A stretch of DNA of 64,000 nucleotides from Riptortus pedestris (GCA_019009955.1 CM032230.1:21447001-21511000), one strand, 5' to 3'; shown: positions 23,426 through 35,144, numbered from the stretch's first letter. Translations and numbers: made by a program. Notes: generated by a model not told the origin, from the sequence alone.

Positions 23426-23776
23426 ATTAAACAGAAAGATCAAGTTAGTTAACGGCTGAAATCGGACAAGGGGGAGAATTGCAAAAATTCTTAATATCTC
23501 CGTTATTATCCATCGGATCGAAAATCTGAATAGAACCAATCTTATTGCAAATATAATATGATGTTATGTACATGTTTTCACTATCTTGGTTATTAACCGA
23601 GATTTTTTAGTTTTCGGTCTTCGGTAAACCCCCACTCCTACTCATCTCATATCAATATGCGATGAAGCACATTATTTGAAGCCTAAAAACTAAATATTGT
23701 TCTCATTGGACTTTAAACGTTCTGAGATAAATTCAAATACGTAACGCACGTGAGAAATCTGCTTAGTGCTACAAAT

Positions 23777-24258
23777 CGCGTCATGTGTTCCAAAATTGGC
23801 TTAAAGAATGTGCACACAATTTTAGGAATGTTGACACTTTTAGTGTCGTTTAAATTTAGGAATGTGCCCTCCACTTTTAGAGGAATAGCAGGTAGCCAGG
23901 CGGATATGAAATATGAGTAATTACCAAAATTCGCCCAATGCTATTTTTTTTTTTTTTCATTTTTTCAAAAAAAGCAATGTAAGAATGAACAAACCTTCAG
24001 GTACAATATCCATTGAGAGTCGTTAAAGCATACTTTTTAATAAAGGGGCTTTTAATCTGGGGACACGAGCACGGCCCATTTACCGGGACAGGGGCACTTT
24101 TTTAAAGCAGAATTTTTAATCTCTAAGTGCGTCGCGGATACGCGCACAGGAAATTCCCTTCAGCACCTTCTTCGTCTAGACCTATTATGGAGAAATTAAA
24201 TACAATCTACAACGGAGGCCATTTCATCACACTTATTGTCCCCCGTATGAGGTTATTT
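23777..24258. other. Unassigned stretch with local short repeats
   Basis: The words TTTAGGAATGTG and TTTTAGGAATGTTG recur at 23820-23880. A T-run lies at 23946. No gene seen. Confidence 0.4.
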
Positions 24259-24637
24259 AGCAGATTACCCAGCTACTCATGTAGCGATTTTCCACAAATC
24301 CCCCCAGGAGATAACGGTAATGAGGTCCTTTCATAACTTATATATATATGTCTTTTAACGTTCCAGAGGTCGCAGTTTTTGTTGCATTGCTACAATACTC
24401 GGCATTGAAACGTTCATTGTAAAAATAAAGACAAATTCATTATTGCTTGAAATCGGACAAATGGAAACATTTAGAGAAAGAGACTTTCGAAAATTCAAAA
24501 TATCTCCGTCATTTATTTTTAAGTCGGATCAAAAAATTGTATGGAACCAATCACATTGCCAATGTTATACTGTATAAATCAGTAATATAAAATTTTTCAC
24601 TATCTTGAATATTGGCCGAGATATTTGGATTTTTAGC
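24259..24637 (+). mobile_element. HINE-like copy, 3' end missing
   Basis: AGCAGATTACCCAGCTACTC head, short TA core and body up to GAGATATTTGGATTTTTA. It stops where the next copy starts. Confidence 0.72.
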
Positions 24638-24711
24638 CATTTTTCGAAAGATTTCTTCAAATTGATATCGATCCTACCTAGGTGATGACGAAAATGAGGC
24701 CCGTTTAAAAT

Positions 24712-24776
<65 letters not shown>

Positions 24777-25195
24777 TATACATACATACATACACACATA
24801 TATATATTTGTCTTTTATTCGAACGGTCGATATTATTGTTTAATAGCTACCAAACTCGATATTTAGTCGGTTTATGTAAAAAGAAAGATCAAGTTCGTTA
24901 ACGGCTAAATCGGACAAGGGTGAGGGGGGTTTAGAGTAGAAGAATTTTGAAAATTCGAAATATCTCCGTTACTTTACGAAAAGGTCGATAGAACCAATCT
25001 TATTGCAAATTAAATTTACTATAAATATTATTATATACATTTAATCTCTCTCTTTAGTATTAACGGAGATATTTGCATTTTTTAGTTTTTGGCCTTCAGT
25101 AAACCCCCCCCCCCCCCGTTCTTTTCCGTGTTATTAACACTAAGCTGTTATATTATGAAGCATTTTATTTGAAGCCCAAATACAAGGCTTAATGG
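24638..25195 (+). mobile_element. HINE-like copy, type 2, both tips missing
   Basis: Starts within the head at TTTTTCGAAAGATTTCTTC. A long interrupted TA/CATA core is at 24713-24810. A C15 run is at 25107. Ends in type 2 sequence (CAAATACAAGGC) without a hairpin. Confidence 0.75.
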
Positions 25196-25510
25196 AGAGA
25201 GTGCTTCGAAAACGCGTTGTCGCTTCCAGATAATATTAGTGAAGGAACAAAGTTTGAAAGACTAAAAGGGAAATCTGCTAAAATCTAGAAGATTCATACC
25301 TGTGATAAAATAGGAAGAACATTATTTCTTCATCGAAACAACCATTCCTCCAGGTCCCATTGCGGCAATAACTATCCTTTATTTGGAATATAAGGTAATA
25401 AGCTGGAAAGAATCATATAAAAAAAAACCGTAAAAGGCTAACTTCCCTTTCGGGAAAAATCAATTTTGACACATCTCAGGCATAATATGCTGGATGGTAG
25501 AGGAACCAAT
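25196..25510. other. Unassigned stretch
   Basis: Contains an isolated AAAAGGGAAATCTGCTAAAA (about 25265), a stray HINE-like tip on the minus strand. Nothing else recognised. Confidence 0.45.
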
Positions 25511-25608
25511 TGATCAGGATCAATAAGAAGGCCAAGTCCTCTACAGTTTTCCCTCCTGCTCTCTTCTAAAAACAGTAGAGGACTTGGCCTTCTTATTGAT
25601 CCTTATCA
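25511..25608. repeat. Hairpin with 40-bp arms
   Basis: Arms 25511-25550 and 25569-25608 pair at all but two positions, around an 18-base loop. The arm contains AAGAAGGCCAAGTCCTCTAC. The size fits a microRNA precursor or a miniature fold-back element. No flanking duplication is obvious. Strand of any transcript is unknown. Confidence 0.85.
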
Positions 25609-25972
25609 ATTTTGACATAGTTTAGTAATGAAGCAGATATTGTACGCACCAATAGAGACCAATAGTAAACAGCACATGTACCTGAAACAATGTAAACAAA
25701 CTGTAGTTAGCCATTTAATTAATTACTGCTAAAGCAAAGTGAAAATAATTTATTATGTGAGGATATATCAGTATTCACTACAACGTTGAAAACCTCGTTG
25801 TAAACATATTTTATTTCTTATATTTTGAACAAAAATGTAAGAAATTTAATAAGACACCAAGGTTCGAAGTAGAACTGCTCGAGAATTGGAAAACTAATAA
25901 GGGCATTAGTTGGGGAAGTGGGACTGATCAAAGGAGATCAGGCTAACACAGAAATTAAGAGGTAAAATTACG
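25609..25972. other. Unassigned AT-rich stretch
   Basis: No supported feature. Confidence 0.4.
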
Positions 25973-26290
25973 TAGAGGAAAAAAACAGCAAACGCAAAGA
26001 TATCCAATACTTGAAAAACAAGGCATTATACAATTCCTCTAAAATTGATGTCTATTTATTAGTTAATAGCACATGGACAATTATTTGATTTTTCACGAAA
26101 TAACAACTTGGTAAATTTCCTCGTACCCAATTTATATAGGCCCGATTTCACAAACTATACAAGTCCCACTCAGGCTAAAAAATTGTAGAAACCTGTTTAA
26201 AAGCGCTCGGGATTAGCTAGAAATAAGCAATAATAAATGACGTTCAAGAAATTAACTTAAGAAGCAATGTGCGATATACAGTTATTTTTT
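25973..26290. repeat. Duplicated flank, copy 1
   Basis: About 320 bases repeated almost unchanged at 58098-58412, both times directly upstream of a HINE-like copy. It begins near CGTAGA and includes AAAGCGCTCGGGATTAGCTA. Non-coding. Confidence 0.9.
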
Positions 26291-26410
26291 AGCAGATTTC
26301 CCTTAGAGGAAATCAGCTATTGAGGTCGTACTCATGACGCGATTTTCGAAAACTTTCTTCAAATGTTCATCCATCCAACCCAGGAGATGACGAAAAAATG
26401 AGGCCCGTTC

Positions 26411-26466
<56 letters not shown>

Positions 26467-26838
26467 GTCTGTTAACGCTCTAGTGGTCGCAATTTTTGTT
26501 TGATAGTTACCAAACTCGATATTTAAACGTTTTATGCAAAAAGACAGATCGTTAATGGCTGAAATCGGACTAGTGGGAGGGGGGGTTTAGAGGGAGGGGA
26601 TTTTCGAAAATTCGAAATATCTCCGTTACTATACGTCGGATCAAAACCAAAACAAAACAATTCTATAGATCCAATCTTATTGCAAATTAAATTTACTATA
26701 AAAATTGTTCTATACATTTATTCTGTATCTTGAATATTAACCGAGATATTTGCATTTGTATTAGGCAGATTTCTCAATTGTAAAACTTCGCGTGGGAAAT
26801 CAGCTTAGTTTACGCATCCCCTGCGTGACGGACTTTTA
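26291..26838 (+). mobile_element. HINE-like element, full length, short type 1
   Basis: AGCAGATTTCCCTTAGAGGA to CTGCGTGACGGACTTTT. An internal deletion joins TTTGCATTTGTATTAGGC to the sequence just before the hairpin. Its head shares private bases (TGTTCATCCATCCAACCC) with 58413-58974. Confidence 0.88.
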
Positions 26839-28168
26839 GTAAAGTTAAAGAAGATAAGGATAATTAAATACAGTTTCTATAAAATTTCATAATTATTAAT
26901 TAGTTATGTAAGCACTACAATCAGAGTGTATAAAACAGGTAGCACAACGTTTAAATTCATTTTATAACACTCGACGGATAATAAGAAAATACGCCAAATC
27001 ATTAAATAGAAACCGTGAGGAAATTTCCTTGTGACTCTTCTAGATGTTGCTATTTAATTATATTCATAATTATAAACCACTTTGGGTTATAAAAATGAGC
27101 AACGAAAACAATAAACATGTACATGAAATTTTGATACATTTACATGTCCAAAACATGAGAATGCTACTTAGGGCACAGCATAATATTTCTATAGGGAAGT
27201 CAAAGCCCTCAAAGGGAAGGCGGCGGAGAAAAGCAGACGTTTATAGAAATAAAAGGCGCCGCTTTCAAAAGAGGTCTGCCTCGCGACAGAAATTTCCTCT
27301 CCGTAAGAACTTTTATAATGTAAAGCAGCTTTAAAAGCAGGTAGCATTTCGTTATAATTAATTTTATTAAAGCTAAACATGGGGGAGATAATGCGAAAAT
27401 CCGCCTAAAGATTAAATAGAAGCCGGTGTCAATGGGTGAGGAAATTTCGTTGAGACTGTTTGTGAGGCTGTTATGTAAACAAGACTTAACAAGGAGCGAA
27501 TCACCTTAGTCAGGGATTTGCTGAACCAACTTATAACTAAGTTGGTTCCTTGTTAGAGAGGACTCCCCACTCAGCCGGGTCTACCTGCCTTTTGCTCTTC
27601 AACTCCTTAAGCAGGGCTTATTTGTATTGGAAACAGTTTCTTGCCTCGTCAGCAAGCTAGAACACGCCAATCTTCCAACACATGTCGGCGGGGTGTTTGC
27701 TACTCAGCTGCTCCCCCAACGTCAGATAGTTTCTTTATGTCAACAACTCTTAGGTGTGTTTAATTAGCAGGGGGCATGTGCATCAGAATCACTAATTACA
27801 CGAGTTTATATCAAGTTTGATAACGGGTTTCAGGGGCCTAACGGTGATAAACTATGAGCTTCGAGATAACAATTAGATCCGCTATGATAATTGGTTTCCG
27901 CTATGACACATCATTTTCAGGCCATCTTAAAACATCTCTATTCTACAAGATGACATTAGTATTAAAACAAAAAAATGGTGCTTTTAAAAATTAAAGAGAT
28001 ATATGCAACCCATCAATACTTGTAATTTAATGGCGCTAGCGCTGTTGGAGCAATCCTTTATGTGATGTGGATGTCGGCCACTAAGGTTGAAATAAAACCT
28101 AAGAATACATTCTACAGCCCGATTTCGTTCATGCTCGATCTCTGACTCTCCTTCCCGAATAAGCGTTT
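26839..28168. other. Unassigned stretch with a diverged local duplication
   Basis: ATTAAATAGAAACCGTGAGG AAATTTCCTTGTGACT (27003 on) recurs diverged near 27410-27455. A short hairpin GAACCAACTT/AAGTTGGTTC lies at about 27521. One plus-strand open stretch (27044-27334) is basic but has no recognisable domain, and I do not call it a gene. Confidence 0.45.
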
Positions 28169-28698
28169 TAGCAGATTTCCCATAAGGTAAATCAGCCATT
28201 GAGGTCGTACTCATGACGCGATTTTCAAACTTTTTCTTTAAATGGAAGCAATTTTTGATTTATCTTTACCAAATTTGATATATAATAGTTTTGTACAAAA
28301 AGACAGATCAAGTTCGTTAACGGCTGAAATCGGACCAGTGGGAGGGGGGGGGAGATTTTCGAAAATTCTTAATATCTCTGCTATTATGCGTCGGATCGAA
28401 AAATTGTATAATACCATTCTTATTGCAAATTTAATGTTCTATAAATGTTCTTATGTACATTGTTTCACTATCTTGATTATTAACCGAGATATTTGCATTT
28501 TTTAGTTTTAGGCTTTCAAAAAACCCCCACTCCTACAAATCTCGTATTGACAATATTCTATTATGTTATGAAGCATTTTATTTGAAGCTTAAATACCAAA
28601 TATTGTTCTCATTGAACTATTAATTTTTGAGAAAAATGCAAAAACGTGACGCACGAGGGAAATCTGCTTAGTTAACGCAGCCCCTGCGTGAGGGGCTT
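28169..28698 (+). mobile_element. HINE-like element, type 2, core deleted
   Basis: TTAGCAGATTTCCCATAAGG to GCAGCCCCTGCGTGAGGGGC. The TA core and adjoining head are missing, so TTTAAATGGAAGCAATTTTT joins head to body. The hairpin end is mutated (GAGGGGC for GACGGAC). Confidence 0.85.
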
Positions 28699-28921
28699 TT
28701 ATATTTTATATTACATGGACATTTCTTTTAGCTTTTAAATCAATTCCGGTATTCAAGATCTTGTACAACATTCAGATCGTCTTGACAAAGGTAATAAATT
28801 GCACCTAAACGTCGGCAAGCTGAAATAGTTTTATTTCAACCTTAGTGACCGACAACCATAACGACATTATGTACGACATCTTTACGCTACCATGGCTAGT
28901 TGTGACGGGTCACTATCCTTT
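28699..28921. other. Unassigned short interval
   Basis: Nothing recognised between two HINE-like copies. Confidence 0.4.
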
Positions 28922-29038
28922 TAGCAGATTTCCCTCAACGGAAATCAGCTATTGAGGTCGTACCCATGACGACTTCGAAAAATTTCTTCAAATATCCATC
29001 GATCCTACCCCGGAGATGACGAAAATGAGGTTCATTCT

Positions 29039-29128
<90 letters not shown>

Positions 29129-29679
29129 TATATATATATTTGTCTGTTAACACTCTAGCGGTCGCAATTTTTGTTTAATCGTCACCAAACTCGGTATTTA
29201 ATCGTTTTATGTAAAAAGGAAGATCAAGTTCGTTAACGGCTGAAATCGGACCAGTGGGAGGGGGGGTTTAGAGGGGGGATTTTCAAAAATTCGAAATATC
29301 TCCGTTATTATGCATCGGATCGAAAAATTGTATAGAACCAATCTTATTGGAAATTAAATTTACTATAAATATTGTTATATGCATTTATTCTCTATCTTGA
29401 ATATTAACCGAGATATTTGCATTTGTAATCTGCATGTTTGAACTTTCCGCCGAGAGCTCTGGTGGCCATTTCCATAACTATTCGTCCCTCGTGAATAGGT
29501 TTAGAGGTTAGGTTAACTGTTTTTTGGGGCTAGAAACTTCTGGGTTATTACGCCCTAAATAATGTTTTAGGTTTAGAGGTTTCTTACTACTACAGTTGTT
29601 ATTAGGCAGATTTCTCTATTGTAAAACTTCACGTGGGAAATCTGCTTAGTTTACGCAGCCCCTGCGTGACGGACTTTAT
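28922..29679 (+). mobile_element. HINE-like element, full length, type 1, with a small insertion
   Basis: TTAGCAGATTTCCCTCAACG to CCTGCGTGACGGACTTT. Compared with 21618-22276 it carries about 70 extra bases near 29515-29580, flanked by the direct repeat AGGTTTAGAGGTT. Confidence 0.88.
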
Positions 29680-29684
29680 TCTAT

Positions 29685-29825
29685 CCAGGGTTGGACTAAG
29701 GATTTTACTAAATGACTTCATCACTAAATAAATCCCAAATGCCCAAGCGAAACTCGAACTCGCCATTCTAGGTCTATCCTGTGAGATTAAGTCCACATGC
29801 TTAACCCGAGCCGCACCTCACCATT
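29685..29825 (-). repeat. tRNA-derived SINE copy, 3' truncated
   Basis: On the minus strand: tRNA-like head (GCGGCTCGGGTTAAG, then GAGTTCGAGTTTCGC as B box), TTTATTTAGTGATGAAGTCA, CCTTAGTCCAACCCTGGA. It stops at the end of the HINE-like copy. Confidence 0.7.
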
Positions 29826-30417
29826 AACCAAAAACTAATAAGCAAGACAAAAGTTTCCAATTTTCTTATTAAACTTGATAATTATATTACTTTTTAAAAC
29901 TCAATGAAATATCCCTTAGGTTTTTTGACATCCAGATATCCAGCAATAATAATCAATAAACTTCACCAGAAGGAACCCCTACAGCAGCTAATATCCCGTC
30001 ACCAGAATTTACTTTCTCTGGTACTAAGTATAAAACGTGGACTACATATTTAGCTAAATAAATCTAAACAAATTTTGATGGAATAGCCCATTCACGTGGC
30101 TTTGTGGGGCAGTTTATACTGTTTATTATACTGTCAGTTTATTTACTCATATGAACTAATAAAAATAGGCTCCTTGTGTAATTCTAAATGGCAATATTTT
30201 CATAATTAGAGATGGATTTATTTCCCATACTCGTACTGAGTAATGCCTAGTCAACTTATGTAGGCTATGTTGTATTGAGATATAACATACTAACATGAAG
30301 GAAGCGTGCAAGTACAGCAGCGGATAGTAGAATAAACGTAGTAATGTAGGAGTCAGTTAGTACCTACTCTCTGATATAGCTTCATCAAGCGATGGTAGGT
30401 TCACTCTAATCTACGTG
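29826..30417. other. Unassigned AT-rich stretch
   Basis: No supported gene or repeat. Confidence 0.4.
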
Positions 30418-30567
30418 GGTGAATCAAATATAAACGAGACTTTTCGCCTTTCGGGCACAGTAGTGGTGGGAGAACGTTCCCGCCTTTTTTGTTGTTGGGT
30501 AGGTTAGTCAGGAGTAGGGGAAGCACGTGATCTCGCCACCTCGATCGTCTCGGTGTCCACCGTGACG

Positions 30568-30760
30568 ATGTTGGAGGAAGAGGTACCCCCGTCGACTGCG
30601 CAACGTGTCGTACTTAAGTATCTCGCCGCAGAAGGTGTAAAACCGGCCGAAATCTTGAGGAGATTGACTGCACAGTTCGGGGAAAAGACACTTTCGCGAG
30701 CCAGAGTGTTTGCATGCCATAAACAGTTTGTGGGGGTCGTGATCGTGTTGAAAATCTGAC
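30568..30760 (+). pseudogene. Mariner transposase, N-terminal fragment
   Basis: Encodes the N-terminal helix-turn-helix region, with VVLKYLAAEGVKPAEILRRL and a GEKTLSRARVF segment typical of mariner DNA-binding domains that recognise the terminal repeats. It runs out of frame after HKQF, where the internal deletion begins. ATG at 30568 is the likely start; an upstream in-frame GTG adds nothing conserved. Confidence 0.8.
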
Positions 30761-30794
30761 TTGCATATCGCCGCAAAAGACGAGACCTACCGAT

Positions 30795-31146
30795 CAGAGA
30801 AGTGGTTCTTCTCCATGACTATGCTCGCCCCCATACAGCAGCCATGACTAGGGAAAAATTGGAGCAACTGGGGTGGGAGACACTGGAACACCCTCCTTAC
30901 AGTCCAGACCTGTCACCCTGTGACTTTCATGTGTTTGGCCCTCTCAAGGAAGCTTTAGGAGGCGAAAGATTCGACAGTGATGGTGAGGCTGAAGCCTATT
31001 GCGCAATTGGCTCCAGACACGACCTGCATCTTTCTACATGGAAGGAATTGGAAAGCTACAAATCCGTTGGGAAAAATGTGTTTCCAAGTCAGGGGATTAT
31101 GGAGAAAAATAAGCTATATTATTTTTTGCGTTTAAAATTAAAATAA
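30795..31146 (+). pseudogene. Mariner transposase, C-terminal fragment (DD34D)
   Basis: Encodes the second and third catalytic aspartates of the DDE/D domain: LLHDYARPHTA and, 34 residues on, YSPDLSPCDFHVF. The first aspartate is missing because of the deletion. The frame ends shortly before the right terminal repeat with a basic tail. Confidence 0.85.
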
Positions 31147-31185
31147 ATTAAAAAAAAAAAAGTCTCGTTTATATTTGATTCACCT

Positions 31186-31740
31186 AATAGTCATAATTAC
31201 AAGAGATGAATAGGGAACGAACTAAAAAACACCGGAGATTGCCTTGTTGGAGGATTCATATTCAGGATATCAAGCTAGAAAGAACATGATCAATCAGTGG
31301 ACTGTTGAAGAAAGAATCCAACATGACAAATGCAAAAATGTGCTATGCAAAATTGTAGAAAATCTATTCATTATTGAGGAAAACTAATATTATGGCTACA
31401 TTTTAAGAAATGAAATTGAATAATTTTTGACATATTATTTGAAAACATACTGAATTATTCAATTGATATTTTATTTATTATTTACGTTGTAAATTTAAAA
31501 ATAGTTTTATTCCACAGAACCTTAAATTTTCTTTCATTATTATTTTTTATTTCATTAAAATTATCAAAATGAATGAATATTCGCTCTAATGATGACTTTT
31601 ACATAAATTAAATACATGTACTAATACGAAGCTGTACGTGACAAAGCAAATAAATACCGCTTTGAATTGTTTCTCTAAAGAGGAAATAAATTTAAGTATT
31701 TATCTCGTATAATAAAGGTCTCTTGTAAACAATTTATGGC
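31186..31740. other. Unassigned AT-rich stretch
   Basis: No supported feature. Confidence 0.4.
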
Positions 31741-32206
31741 ATTTAAGCTTCGAATAAAGTGGCCACATTATTCAAAGCTTAAATACCAAATATTGTTTTG
31801 AAGGGACCTTTATTATACGAGATACATGTTCTGGTGATCCCCCCCCCCGTCCGAAATTCTTGGACTACTAAATTTTGATTGAATGAGATACTAATTATTC
31901 TGATCCATTATAAATTACAGTACGAGATATAGTAAATAGTTTTCAATAAAATCAATATGTTATGTTCTGATATATTTCGGCAATTGTTTTTCTTTCCTGT
32001 GAGAAGTTGACACACCTGTTTGTTTACGTTCCAGGTATCTTTAGGTCAGGTTTCCAGGTGTCTGGAGGTTTCTAATTATCATTTGTATTTATTCACTTAA
32101 TATTCACGGTACTATTGTGTTACCAGTATGTAGATTTATCTATTGTTAAACATCACGAGGAAAATCTGCTTAGTTTAGCCAGCCCCTGCGTGACGGACTT
32201 TTTATG
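31741..32206 (+). mobile_element. HINE-like 3' half, type 4
   Basis: CTTAAATACCAAATATTG, a C10 run, GACACACCTGTTTGTTTACG and AATCTGCTTAGTTTAGCCAG then CCCCTGCGTGACGGAC. One hairpin arm is altered. No 5' half. Confidence 0.7.
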
Positions 32207-33104
32207 TTAGAATTATCTTCATAACAGCAGTAATAGATAAAAGGGAAAAAAAGACCAACCCTTTATAATGTTTTTAGAGAAACAACATCGGCATTTCTAA
32301 TCTTAAACTTCTCGAATAACCCAACCAGAAACTAATCCCAATTCCCACTACACCTCTACCGGAATTATAATAAGGCTTACAAGACAATAGGAATACACTT
32401 AATTTCCTTTGGTGGGAAGGCGCAAAAACAGGGAAAAAAGAATCGTTTACCGAGTTCACTGGAATTAAAGACATAAGTTATTTGGTCACTCCTTTTCGGT
32501 TTCATTAACAATTCTTTCCCCTAAGTATTCTAATTTGTTAAGCGCTTTAGGAAGCAGTTAGGTTTAATTCCCTAATCTACATGCTAACTACTCTCCCAGG
32601 CTTTTTACATTTTTCTTTCATCCTAACTTTATGTGAGGAATAACCAAATAAGGGATAAACAGCTACATTTTTTCCTAATCTCTCGAATGAGTAATCGAAT
32701 TTTTCTTTTAATTTTAATATATTCAAAATAAATTTATTTGGAGGGGAAAAAAGTTATATTAATTAAGTCCACAAATATTTTTAGTGCAGATTTTATCAAA
32801 TTTCATCTTAACAGATCGGATTAAAATAAAATCCCACTTCTGACTGCAATTGCTAGTTATTCCCATGGTGAAGAAATACTGATTTCCGTGACAACGAAAA
32901 ATATACTGGTTTCCCTTCTGCAATGGGAACTTTTTACGCTACGATCACCCCTTAAAGGTGGCGCTCTGGAACTTCTCTTGTGCAGTATCAAGGAAGACTT
33001 AGATAGAAGGGGCACTTTGATAGAGTAATGTCTTCCACTTTTAGCCACATATATCAACATATTTATGGTTATAATACAGAATTAATATTAAGAAAATAAG
33101 AATG
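32207..33104. other. Unassigned sequence
   Basis: No gene or repeat copy recognised. Open stretches are short and unconserved. Confidence 0.4.
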
Positions 33105-33420
33105 ATCAGCCAACTAAGACTAGGAAGGGACAATATGATAAGGCTAAAATGTAATAAAAAAATACACGTCATCGATACGACAGCTGTATGCAAAGTATGC
33201 CTTGAGGACTAAGAAACCCTACAACACTTCATGTGTTATGTCCACGATAGCAAGCAGTGAAGAAAGAGTTCAAACCTGTCATCACAAGGAAGCGTTGCTG
33301 ACTTCCTGCAGATCACATCCCTGGACAAACTAAATAATATCTGCAAGTACATTCACAATGCAATAACAGTAAGAGTATCCGAGATTGTTGGGAGCGCCCA
33401 GGAAGAAACACGATAAGGAT
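33105..33420 (+). pseudogene. LINE ORF2 C-terminal remnant (CCHC-like)
   Basis: Translates to RLGRDNMIRLKCN, then CKVC and ETLQHFMC, a Cys-X2-Cys ... His-X4-Cys arrangement like that found after the reverse transcriptase domain in Jockey/R1/I-type non-LTR retrotransposons. It is interrupted by a stop between the Cys pair and the His/Cys pair and by later stops. No 5' part or poly-A tail is identified. Confidence 0.5.
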
Positions 33421-33435
33421 TTAATTTCCCATATC

Positions 33436-33649
33436 AGCTCTTACAGTATCTTGAATATTTACTGAGATATTTGCATTTTTTAGTTTACGGTCTTCAGTAA
33501 AGCCCCACTCCTCATCTCATATTACCAATATTCTATTATGTTATGAGGCATTTTATTAGAAGCATAAATACCAAATATTGTTCTCGTTGAACTTAGCACG
33601 TGGGAAATCTGCTTAGTTAACGCAGCCCCTGCGTGACGGACTTTTATTA
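33436..33649 (+). mobile_element. HINE-like 3' end, type 2
   Basis: From TACAGTATCTTGAATATTTA to CCCCTGCGTGACGGACTTTT. Hairpin intact. 5' half absent. Confidence 0.82.
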
Positions 33650-33960
33650 TTTTGTATTATATTTTGCTTAAAAATATCCCACTCTGCAGGACAAATAAAT
33701 CATTCTATTCTATTTTTCTACAATGGGGATTCAAGTAAGAGGTGAAGAACGCTGTACAATACAGCTTAAAATCACGCTCATATCTAATAATTTGTCTCAT
33801 AGATTTTGGTAACTGAATATAGCAAATTGAAACTGTCAAACTTCAATAAAATTTAAAATCCTTCATATTAATTATCGTAATCCTTTATAGCGACCTTTAA
33901 AATAAGTATCTTCAGAGATATCTGGTAGCATAATAATAATAATAATAAAAAATGCAAAAA
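33650..33960. other. Unassigned AT-rich stretch
   Basis: No supported feature apart from a short (AAT)n run near 33930. Confidence 0.4.
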
Positions 33961-34320
33961 CTAAGCAGATTTCCCCACATTCTGGTTCTGGTATGGGCAC
34001 CTACTGATATCTCACAACATATTTTGACTTAAAACGGGAATGTACGAATTACTCAATTAATATTTGAGTTACGAAAAAATATATAGAACAGCAATTGTAG
34101 AGCATCAATGTTTTAACAACATTTATTCAATAACATTTTTCGATTCGACTCATAATAACGGAGATATTTCGAATCTCCTCCCATCTAAACAACCCTTATA
34201 GCTGGTGCTGGTTCGATTTCTGGCACTAACAGATATGTTCTTTTGTGTTGACTATAACAGTTAATTGAAGAGTATGTTATAGATCAAATAAGCATTTTCG
34301 AGACAAGGAGGTAAAATATT
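33961..34320 (-). mobile_element. HINE-like partial copy
   Basis: AAACTAAGCAGATTTCCCC starts just inside a lost hairpin. The body (ATAACGGAGATATTTCGAAT) follows. Head missing. Related to 19298-19655. Confidence 0.65.
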
Positions 34321-34571
34321 AATTCAGGCATTTAGAATCGAACCCCGCTAAGTCCATTTTTCATTTTTTTCAGATCAAAAGAACAAGAAAATTTAAATTT
34401 TAGAAAAAGGAGTTCAATATTTCCTAACCATTTTGACATAATTAAATGTAGTTATTTGAGCCTTAATTTCGACATTTTTAAAAGCTTGTGTAAACGATCA
34501 GGTACGCCACAGTAACATTTTGAAAGTTGGGCTTAGTAGGTTTTGATTCTATAACTTCTTTAAAAGGTGTG

Positions 34572-35144
34572 TTCAGCAGAATACTGAGATTTTTCTTGGA
34601 ATGTCCATCGATCTTACCTAGTAGATTACGAAAATGAGGTTCGTTCAAATTTGTGTGTGTGTGTGTGTATATATTTGTCTGTTACCACTCGAGCAATCGA
34701 TTTTTTTCTTCTCGTTACCAAACTTGATATATAATCATTTTATATAAAAAGAAAGATCAAGTTCGTTACGGCTGAAATAGGACCAGGAGGAGGGGTGTTT
34801 GAGGGGGAGTGAGAATTTCGAAAAAACATATCTCCATTATTATGAGTTGGATCGAAAAATTGAATAGTACCAATCTTATTGCAAATGTAATGCTCTATAA
34901 ATGTTGTTATGTTCATTTTTTCACTATCTTGATTATTAACCGCGATATTTTCTTAGTAACTAATCTTTAGTAACCCCTCCCCTCCATTCCTACTAGTCTC
35001 ATATTAACAATATGCTATTATGATGTGAAGCCTAAACACCAAATATTGTTCTCATTGGACTATTACGATTTGAAATAAATGAAAATACTTAACGCTCGTG
35101 GGAAATCTGGTTAGTTAACACAGCTCCTGCGTGACGGACGTTTT
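34572..35144 (+). mobile_element. HINE-like element, type 2, decayed head
   Basis: Head remnants (GAATGTCCATCGATCTTACC), a (GT)n core, full body and AATCTGGTTAGTTAACACAG then CTCCTGCGTGACGGACG. Confidence 0.82.

Larger units (their letters stand above)
22314..23776 (+). mobile_element. HINE-like element, type 2, interrupted twice
   Basis: An older copy whose 5' tip is lost. It reads head, (TA)n core and GTCTGTTACCGCTCTAGAGG TCGCAATTTT, is interrupted by 22551-23116, resumes at TATCTTATCGTTAACAAAC, is interrupted by the palindromic insertion, and resumes at AATTAAACAGAAAGATCAAG. It ends GAGAAATCTGCTTAGTGC with its hairpin lost. Confidence 0.8.
30418..31184 (+). mobile_element. Internally deleted mariner element
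   Basis: A 767-base element with perfect 27-bp terminal inverted repeats (GGTGAATCAAATATAAACGA then GACTTTT). The right flank is TA. The left flank is TG, probably a mutated TA target. It contains the two ends of a mariner transposase gene with the middle removed, so it could only move in trans. Confidence 0.88.

Noticed and set aside
23126..23430. Two nearly identical proteins on opposite strands
   Set aside because: They are mirror readings of one palindrome.
27044..27334. Basic 96-residue plus-strand protein
   Set aside because: No conserved domain; partly overlaps a diverged local duplication; composition alone is not evidence.
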